Below are positions 62,180-64,000 of a stretch of 64,000 nt of DNA, one piece after another (within the stretch, counting starts at the first letter, position 1; each line of letters begins with the position of its first letter). The stretch is from positions 4,526,001-4,590,000 of the forward strand of contig OZ242030.1 of the NCBI GenBank assembly GCA_965205055.1, in the 5' to 3' direction. Origin of the DNA: CBDBBY01 sp965205055. Its GTDB lineage: Bacteria > Pseudomonadota > Alphaproteobacteria > Rhodobacterales > Rhodobacteraceae. The position numbers and the translations under genes are program-made. Below the pieces are notes generated by a model. The model made no database searches, was not told the origin of the DNA, and was given only the letters and a program-made list of their open reading frames with translations.

Positions 62180-63663
62180 AGTTCGGACCGGTTTCAACAG
62201 ACGATTGCGTCGGCGGAATCCTCGCGCATTCCATCGCATTGGGGTCTAAGAGACTTCGCAAAGGCCGCACGCTCACCGACAGAGACGCGCAAAATCTCAA
62301 GGCGGCAGGAATTGAAGACGTCAACGTCGCGATTTTGGAGGATGGCGACATCGGCGAAGATGCCGCTGCGGACCGAATTGCGAAAGCGCTGCTCCGCGAC
62401 GCCGAAGGGCTGTCGCAGTCCGCGCCGTTTACCGGCAGGGTTAATCTCTATGCGGACGGGCCCGGCGTGATCGAGTTGAATCCGGACACGGTTTTCCGAA
62501 TCAACCGGATCGACCCTGCGATCACGTTGGCCACCTTGCCGAATTTGTCGCGCGTTTCGTCCCGTTCGATGGCCGCGACGATCAAGATCATCACCTATGC
62601 GGTTTCCAAGCAGTACGTAGCTGCGGCGGAAGAAGCCGCCAAGGATGCCCTGCGGCTTCGCAAAGTGATGCTCGACGATGCGGGTTTGATATTCACGGAA
62701 ATTCCGGGCCAGAAGCCGAGCCTTGTCGAGAAGGGGAAAAGGGCCGTCCGGGAGCGTCTCGGCGCCTTGGGCATCCGATTGGCCGAAACCTTGGTCGTGA
62801 AGCATGAAACGCAAGAGGTGCGGAAAGCATTGTCGGAATGCCGAGGATCAATCCTTCTTTTGTTCACAGGGTCCGCGACCTCGGACTCGAATGACGTGGG
62901 TCCGGCCGGTTTGAGGTCGGCAGGAGGGACGCTCCACAGATTCGGAATGCCGGTCGATCCCGGCAATCTGCTGTTCCATGGGACTTTGGCCGGCCGGCCT
63001 GTGGTCGGGATGCCCGGATGCGCGCGGTCGCCTGCCTTGAACGGGGCGGACTGGGTGCTTGAACGGCTCGTTTGCGGAATTGAGATCAAGGACGAAGACT
63101 TTGCTGCGATGGGGGTCGGCGGACTGCTCAAGGAGATCCCCGTTCGCCCGCATCCGAGAGTTGCGGCCGTTTCCTCGGCTCGCCCCGCCGTAGCAGTTCT
63201 GGCCCTATTGTTCGATACCGACGGCGATGCTTCGGCGATGGCGGCCGCTGCTTCGGCATCGGATGCCGAAAGCGTCCGCGTCATTGCTTCCGATGCCGTG
63301 CTGGCCGCTGCGGATTTGACTTCTCGATCCAATATTGCCGTCATGCATTCCACTGAAGAATTCGGCGGATACGCACATGGCTTCAGGATGGGGATGGAAG
63401 CTGTCGAGACCGGCGCGGACGCCGTGCTGGTGATTCGCAGCGATTCGCCGCCGCCCGATGCCGAATTATTGAATCGGTTGATCGCAGCATTCAGTCCTGC
63501 AGATGATCGCGAGATTTGCTATGTTTCCGAAAATTCGCTCCGTCGCGGCGGTCCCGTCCTGTTCGGACGCCGCTTCTTCGAGCCGCTATCCACGTTGCAA
63601 GACGAAAGAAGCATGGAGCGGCTCGCGATCGATCAACGGGAGTTCGCTTTCGAGATTGGATGA
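62176..63663 (+). CDS. Molybdopterin-binding / MobA-like nucleotidyltransferase fusion
   Basis: A 495-residue protein. Residues 1-330 resemble the MoeA/MogA-like cofactor-binding domain of cox-cluster fusions (FGPVSTDDCVGGILAHSIAL, TDRDAQNLKAAGIEDVNVAI, GMPGCARSPALNGADWVLER). The rest resembles a MobA-like transferase (FGGYAHGFRMGMEAVETGAD, VIRSDSPPPDAELLNRLIAA, RRGGPVLFGRRFFEPLSTLQ). The expected nucleotide-binding GxGxSxRMG loop at the start of this second domain is missing; the sequence goes from AVAVLALLFDTDGDASAMAA without it. The transferase activity, presumably CTP-dependent MCD cofactor formation, may be lost. Confidence 0.8.
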   Translation: MKFGPVSTDDCVGGILAHSIALGSKRLRKGRTLTDRDAQNLKAAGIEDVNVAILEDGDIGEDAAADRIAKALLRDAEGLSQSAPFTGRVNLYADGPGVIELNPDTVFRINRIDPAITLATLPNLSRVSSRSMAATIKIITYAVSKQYVAAAEEAAKDALRLRKVMLDDAGLIFTEIPGQKPSLVEKGKRAVRERLGALGIRLAETLVVKHETQEVRKALSECRGSILLLFTGSATSDSNDVGPAGLRSAGGTLHRFGMPVDPGNLLFHGTLAGRPVVGMPGCARSPALNGADWVLERLVCGIEIKDEDFAAMGVGGLLKEIPVRPHPRVAAVSSARPAVAVLALLFDTDGDASAMAAAASASDAESVRVIASDAVLAAADLTSRSNIAVMHSTEEFGGYAHGFRMGMEAVETGADAVLVIRSDSPPPDAELLNRLIAAFSPADDREICYVSENSLRRGGPVLFGRRFFEPLSTLQDERSMERLAIDQREFAFEIG

Positions 63664-63747
63664 CATTATCGCCGGAGCGCGAAATTTGCAGTTGCCTTGC
63701 GTGAAAAAATGCTGTGCAATCGGTCGCGGCGGAACATGGAGGAAATC

Positions 63748-64000
63748 ATGGTGAAAGTCAGCATGTCGGTCAACGGCGAACGAGTGTCGGGCGAAGTTGA
63801 GGGGCGCACTCTTCTTTCCGACTTCCTAAGGGGCAATCTGAATCTTACCGGCACCCACATCGGCTGCGACACGAGCCAATGCGGCGCCTGCGTCGTGCAT
63901 TCCGACGGCAAGGCCGTGAAGTCGTGCACGATGTTCGCTTTTGAAGCCGAGGGCGCGGAGATCACGACAATTGAAGGGATGGCGAATCCCGACGGCTCGC
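63748..64000 (+). CDS. coxS: CO dehydrogenase small subunit CoxS ([2Fe-2S] protein), partial at window end
   Basis: The first 84 codons of an aerobic CO dehydrogenase small subunit. It starts MVKVSMSVNGERVSGEVEGR and has the plant-type [2Fe-2S] motif HIGCDTSQCGACVVHSDGKA with CxxxxCxxC and the fourth Cys at VKSCTMFAF. The CDTSQCGACVVH wording is typical of CoxS rather than of xanthine dehydrogenases. The ribosome site is GGAGGAAATC just before the ATG. The gene runs out of the window; coxL is expected next. Confidence 0.88.
   Translation, partial: MVKVSMSVNGERVSGEVEGRTLLSDFLRGNLNLTGTHIGCDTSQCGACVVHSDGKAVKSCTMFAFEAEGAEITTIEGMANPDGS

Noticed and set aside
1..64000. CRISPR arrays
   Set aside because: No set of regularly spaced identical repeats was seen; the only short tandem-like set is the three TTTGTATG motifs near 55.4 kb.

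Overview
The window reads as part of the chromosome of an alphaproteobacterium, judged from protein resemblance and gene order rather than from any rRNA. Positions 1-14.4 kb hold the conserved block ruvA-ruvB-ybgC-tolQRAB-pal-cpoB-tilS-ftsH, followed by folD. The unusual point here is a second, N-terminally shortened ftsH directly behind the first. The abundance of insertion-sequence relics, frameshifted genes and single in-frame stops suggests a genome that is gaining mobile DNA and decaying, as in many host-associated or bottlenecked lineages. The lifestyle is inference only.

From 14.4 to 26.1 kb the core order is broken. The DNA-repair pair made of the Lhr-type helicase and the PdeM nuclease is split by about 3 kb carrying a Fic protein, an IS630 element and ISKra4-type fragments. 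Diverged copies of the helicase/pdeM junction lie at both borders. A tRNA-Cys gene follows and is the attachment site of a 4.2 kb integrative-element remnant bounded by a 32 bp direct repeat. The remnant holds an integrase with a nonsense codon, a dead IS3 element, a RES/Xre toxin-antitoxin pair and a TraG/VirD4 stub.

From 26.1 to 34.5 kb there is a complete branched-chain-amino-acid/amide-type ABC transporter with an alpha/beta hydrolase. An IS1634-type fragment, a LysR regulator and a divergent acyl-CoA ligase come next. From 34.5 to 40.3 kb lies a ragged stretch: an orphan Xre-type antitoxin, tRNA-Met, a Phd/RelE module with a broken toxin, a methyltransferase gene cut by a 114 bp MITE, frameshifted membrane-protein genes, and a flavoprotein reductase.

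From 40.3 to 55.1 kb, all on the minus strand, are an indolepyruvate ferredoxin oxidoreductase, an aminoglycoside-phosphotransferase-like protein, an acyl-CoA dehydrogenase lacking its N-terminal half, and a sugar-catabolic operon. The operon reads UxaA-type dehydratase, GH116 glycosidase, sugar-binding protein, two permeases and an ATPase. An ISAs1 element sits inside it between the binding protein and the permeases. An IclR regulator bracketed by two inverted relics of one IS3 element lies upstream and is the obvious candidate regulator.

From 58.9 kb to the end is the accessory part of a CO dehydrogenase cluster: coxD (AAA+ ATPase), coxE (VWA protein), an XdhC/CoxF family protein, a molybdopterin-binding/MobA-like fusion, and the start of coxS. 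The large subunit should lie beyond the window. No CRISPR array or rRNA gene was seen.
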